A DNA stretch of 11,625 nucleotides from Bacteroides sp. GTDB taxonomy: Bacteria; Bacteroidota; Bacteroidia; Bacteroidales; Bacteroidaceae. Within the stretch, counting starts at the first letter, position 1; every line of letters starts with the position of its first letter. Below are positions 9,290-11,625 of this stretch, piece after piece. The notes under the pieces are model-generated. The model was not told the DNA's origin and did no database searches. It worked only from the letters and a program-made list of their open reading frames with translations. The translations under genes and the position numbers were made by a program. The DNA is taken from positions 1 through 11,625 of the forward strand of contig JAJPZL010000308.1 in assembly GCA_021204375.1 (NCBI GenBank). Reading direction: 5' to 3'.

Positions 9290-10216
9290 TTATTCTGGAT
9301 TGGTCTCTTCGGCAGAACTCTCCCGGCCAAAGTTACGGTACTCGGTAGGAGTAAAGCCGGTATTCTTTTTGAACAGCGTGTAAAAGTGTTCGGTAGAGGT
9401 ATAATCGAGCAGAAAGGCAATCTCTTTGATCGATTGGGAGGTATTCACTAGTAATTGCTTGGTTTTCCGGAGTTTCAACTCCTGGAAATATTTAGCGGGT
9501 GCATAGCCGGTATAATCCTTGAAAACCTTGCGAAACCAGGAGTAACTGATGTTGAGTTTCGTAGCCAGCTCCTCGGGATCAATGGTTTTGTATACATTCT
9601 CATTCATCAGGATCTTGGCCTGTTCGATCTCCTGGTCTATGTCGCCCATTTCAAAAGCTTTATTTTTGGAGATGGAGAGGATCAGGTCGATCATGTGCAT
9701 CAGGATACCGGAAAAGTATTGTTGGGCCGATATTTTATCGGCTTCTGCTACTTCAAGGGCTCGGTTAAAGAGGGTCACCAGCTCTTCGTTAAGCCCTACT
9801 TCGAGAATCTGGTTCTCCCGGTTCAGGAAGGAGTCTTTAATCAGGGTATCGATCTGGGGGCCTTCAAAACCGATGTAGTACTCATTCCACCCGGTTTGCG
9901 TCAGGGGACGGTAGGTATACCACTCTCCGGGAAAAAGTACCATCAGCCTGCCGCAGCATACCTGTTTTTCGGGGGTAGAATCAGAAGTAAATAATCCCCG
10001 TCCTTTGGTAATGTAAACCAGCTGGTATTCGCGGAGAACCCTCCCTTTCTGAGTATTGAAGAAGTAACTGGAGGGATGGTCTTTGAGCGGATAGGGCGAA
10101 CCGGGAGTGATCGACTGGTAGCCGACCGTATTTACCCACATCCCGTATTTGCGGTCCATATCGTTTACGATCAGGTATTTGAACTCTATGCCTGAATCGC
10201 TGCTGTTCTTGCCCAT
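9290..10216 (-). CDS. AraC-family transcriptional regulator
   Basis: A 308-residue one-component regulator. Residues about 30-180 form the N-terminal cupin-like ligand-binding part, with the family phrase EYQLVYITKGRGLFTS (63-78) and LFPGEWYTYRP (94-104). Residues about 198-298 form the AraC double helix-turn-helix: IDPEELATKLNISYSWFRKV (first HTH) and SIKEIAFLLDYTSTEHFYTL (second HTH), ending in KKNTGFTPTEYR. The protein is soluble, with no signal peptide. It is the first gene of a two-gene unit with the glycosidase lipoprotein downstream, so it likely senses a sugar related to that enzyme and activates its own operon. The start at 10216 is preceded by AGGAAAA and lies about 20 nt from the predicted transcription start. 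Met20 (MDRKYGMWV) is an alternative start, because homologues I recall begin near that sequence. Confidence 0.92.
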   Translation of the reverse strand: MGKNSSDSGIEFKYLIVNDMDRKYGMWVNTVGYQSITPGSPYPLKDHPSSYFFNTQKGRVLREYQLVYITKGRGLFTSDSTPEKQVCCGRLMVLFPGEWYTYRPLTQTGWNEYYIGFEGPQIDTLIKDSFLNRENQILEVGLNEELVTLFNRALEVAEADKISAQQYFSGILMHMIDLILSISKNKAFEMGDIDQEIEQAKILMNENVYKTIDPEELATKLNISYSWFRKVFKDYTGYAPAKYFQELKLRKTKQLLVNTSQSIKEIAFLLDYTSTEHFYTLFKKNTGFTPTEYRNFGRESSAEETNPE

Positions 10217-10353
10217 TATGTTTTCCTGTTCTGCTTACCCTACAAATATAGTAATTATCCGGATTTTGGCAAATTATAAGAACAGGAGGTTTCAAAGGGA
10301 TTAAGGTTATTATTGCTTATCTTAATATAGTTAGAGACAGCGAAATGTCTGTT
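10217..10353. other. Intergenic region upstream of the AraC gene
   Basis: These 137 nt separate the MORN gene end from the regulator's start. Besides the predicted promoter, they hold a small dyad, AGACA (10335-10339) and TGTCT (10346-10350), next to the MORN gene stop. A T-run follows it only on the plus strand, so it is a poor terminator for the minus-strand operon. Confidence 0.35.
10243..10273 (-). promoter_or_regulatory. Bacteroidetes-type promoter for the araC-glycosidase unit
   Basis: Read on the minus strand, TTTG at 10273-10270 is followed after 19 bp by TATATTTG at 10250-10243. This matches the Bacteroidetes primary-sigma consensus (TTTG, about 19-21 bp, TAnnTTTG). Transcription would start near 10237, giving a leader of about 20 nt before the regulator's ATG. 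Confidence 0.72.
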
Positions 10354-11439
10354 TTACTCATACTGAGATTTAGTGATCAGGCATCCCTGGGCTTCCCATT
10401 TCAATCTTATTTGTCGCATCTTGGTTTGAATATCCGTGTAATCAGAAGTATAATTAGCGGGTTTTTCCGGATAAGTCCGCATCTTAATAAGTTGACTCTC
10501 ATAATTGGAATAGACACGGCTGTCTGATCGCCAGTTGGAGCCACAATCAGCTATTTTTGATTTATTAGAGGAGGAGGTGGTAGTAGAGCTTTTACTTTCC
10601 GAAGTCGTGTCGGTGTTAGTCGGACTTTCAACGGTGGATGCAGAAGGATTGTTTGCTTTTATATCCTTAATACCTTTAGATACTTCAACTGAAGTCATAG
10701 CTGCTGCCGTGAAGTTACTCATAACTAAAGAAAAACTCTGGTTTTTGGCGGCTTTCATAGAAGCAGCTGTGTTTTTATAATCAATAGAAGAACTAATTGA
10801 TTCGTAATCGTCATCCTTACAGTTAATGGTGATCCGTTCTCCATCATTCATCAGGTAAAGTCCGATGCCTTTTCTTTTTCCGTCTTTCATGGTTACGAAC
10901 TAAATGTCGCCATTTTCCCACCTGATAATTCTATACCCATTCAAATCTCCCTCTTTTATTTCTCCTAAATATAACTCCTCGTTATCACATTCTATAAAAG
11001 AGAAATAGTTAAGTAAGATCTCTTCCTGGGATGGGTATGTTTCAACAGGTGCATTATTTTGAAAATTTCCGGAATAAATTATATCCCCGGACCTGTTATA
11101 ACAGGTTCCTTTACCTGATTTTATACCTTGTTTCCAATTCCCGACATATATGGCATACTCCTTGCAATTGGATATTTTGTCTCCTATGGGAGATAACATC
11201 ATACCGGTACCGTTCATTTTACCTTTTAAGAGATCACCAATATAAATCTTTCCATCTTTCATTTTCAGTATGCCCATACCTGTGCGTTCTTTCTTCAGGA
11301 TTTGTCCTTTATACCACTCTTTTTTGTTATGGGTGTCATATCCTAAAGACTCTTCCAAAGCTGAGCTTAACCACTCTTCCTGTGCGGGTAGTAGGACAGG
11401 AAATGTAACTATTATCAATAATAACAGACTGTTTTTCAT
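10354..11439 (-). pseudogene. Secreted MORN-repeat protein interrupted by an in-frame TAG
   Basis: One continuous frame of 361 positions broken by a single amber codon (TAG at 10900-10902). The N-terminal part (179 residues) has a Sec signal peptide, MKNSLLLLIIVTFPVLLPAQ. MORN repeats begin at YKG (43), YIG (66), YVG (98), YSG (122, degenerate) and YLG (157). The TAG falls exactly where the sixth repeat should have its tyrosine: ENGDI, stop, FVTMKDGKRKGIGLYL. The part after the stop (10354-10890) has no signal peptide of its own. It carries the rest of that repeat, a helical stretch, a Ser/Thr-rich linker (joined residues about 264-295), and a small C-terminal domain with WEAQGC near the end. 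MORN repeats usually serve binding or scaffolding; the actual role here is unknown. An independent internal start at 10890 would make a cytoplasmic half-repeat fragment, which is unlikely. The region is AT-richer than the rest of the window. Confidence 0.78.
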
Positions 11440-11453
11440 GATCTTTTGGCTGG

Positions 11454-11624
11454 TTATTGCGGTTGGATATATTCAGCCGTGGAAATATATTTCTTTTTAT
11501 TTAATAATTTAAGAGCCTCTTTCTCATTTAATTCTTTAAAGGCACAATCAGTAAGCCCTTTAGGCCTTATGGCTATGTAATGTATTGAATTTTCCGATAA
11601 ATTTAATTGTATTTCATCTGCATA
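11454..11624 (-). CDS. C-terminus of an unrecognised protein (5' end outside window)
   Basis: An open minus-strand frame enters from the right edge and ends in TAA at 11456-11454, giving 56 visible residues. It begins YADEIQLNLSENSIHYIAIR and finishes KKKYISTAEYIQPQ. It is Lys/Glu-rich and soluble-looking, with no membrane segment in the visible part. It ends 14 nt before the MORN gene start, so the two are probably one operon. I do not recognise the family. That it is coding is supported by the tight spacing and open frame only. Confidence 0.55.
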   Translation of the reverse strand, partial: YADEIQLNLSENSIHYIAIRPKGLTDCAFKELNEKEALKLLNKKKYISTAEYIQPQ

Positions 11625-11625
11625 T

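Noticed and set aside
10354..10890. Separate gene starting at ATG 10890
   Set aside because: It is in the same frame as the MORN gene, starts in the middle of a MORN repeat and has no signal peptide. It is better read as the distal part of one interrupted gene.

Overview
The window looks like the chromosome of a Bacteroidales bacterium, of the Bacteroides/Parabacteroides type. The reasons are: a type V (FimA/Mfa1-class) fimbrial locus with Bacteroidetes lipoprotein signals, a TTTG / TAnnTTTG promoter of the Bacteroidetes primary-sigma kind, start codons mostly without a strong Shine-Dalgarno sequence, and an AraC-linked glycosidase lipoprotein. The genus is not fixed by what I can see.

Layout. 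(1) Bases 1-5444, plus strand: a fimbrial operon. It holds the 3' part of a major fimbrillin (Mfa1-like), a FimB/Mfa2-type anchor lipoprotein, a helix-turn-helix regulator, and a large fimbrillin-like subunit that is probably the tip protein. The tip protein has an unusual C-terminal alpha/beta domain. Its signal peptide is only restored by a -1 shift in a T7 run. (2) Bases 5453-6959, plus strand: a 60-nt region of nested palindromes, then a cytoplasmic GH13_5 alpha-amylase that is complete except for one missing base near 6022-6029. (3) Bases 6991-7059: a strong bidirectional terminator between convergent units. (4) Bases 7164-10273, minus strand: a promoter, an AraC-family regulator and, 17 nt downstream, a six-hairpin-type glycosidase lipoprotein. 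(5) Bases 10354-11625, minus strand: an AT-richer operon with the end of an unknown gene and a secreted MORN-repeat protein. The MORN protein is interrupted by an in-frame TAG exactly at the tyrosine position of its sixth repeat.

How the parts fit together. The first four genes plausibly make one pilus: shaft, anchor, regulator, tip. The amylase acts on intracellular alpha-glucans. The AraC/glycosidase pair looks like a small self-contained carbohydrate-response unit without a visible SusCD transporter. The MORN operon is unrelated to these as far as can be seen.

Three coding lesions occur in 11.6 kb: two -1 shifts at homopolymers and one nonsense codon. The two homopolymer lesions could be sequencing errors, phase-variable tracts or programmed slippage, and the sequence alone cannot decide. 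No tRNA, rRNA, CRISPR array or insertion sequence was seen. No gene-free stretch exceeds about 210 bases; the longest, 6960-7163, holds the terminator.
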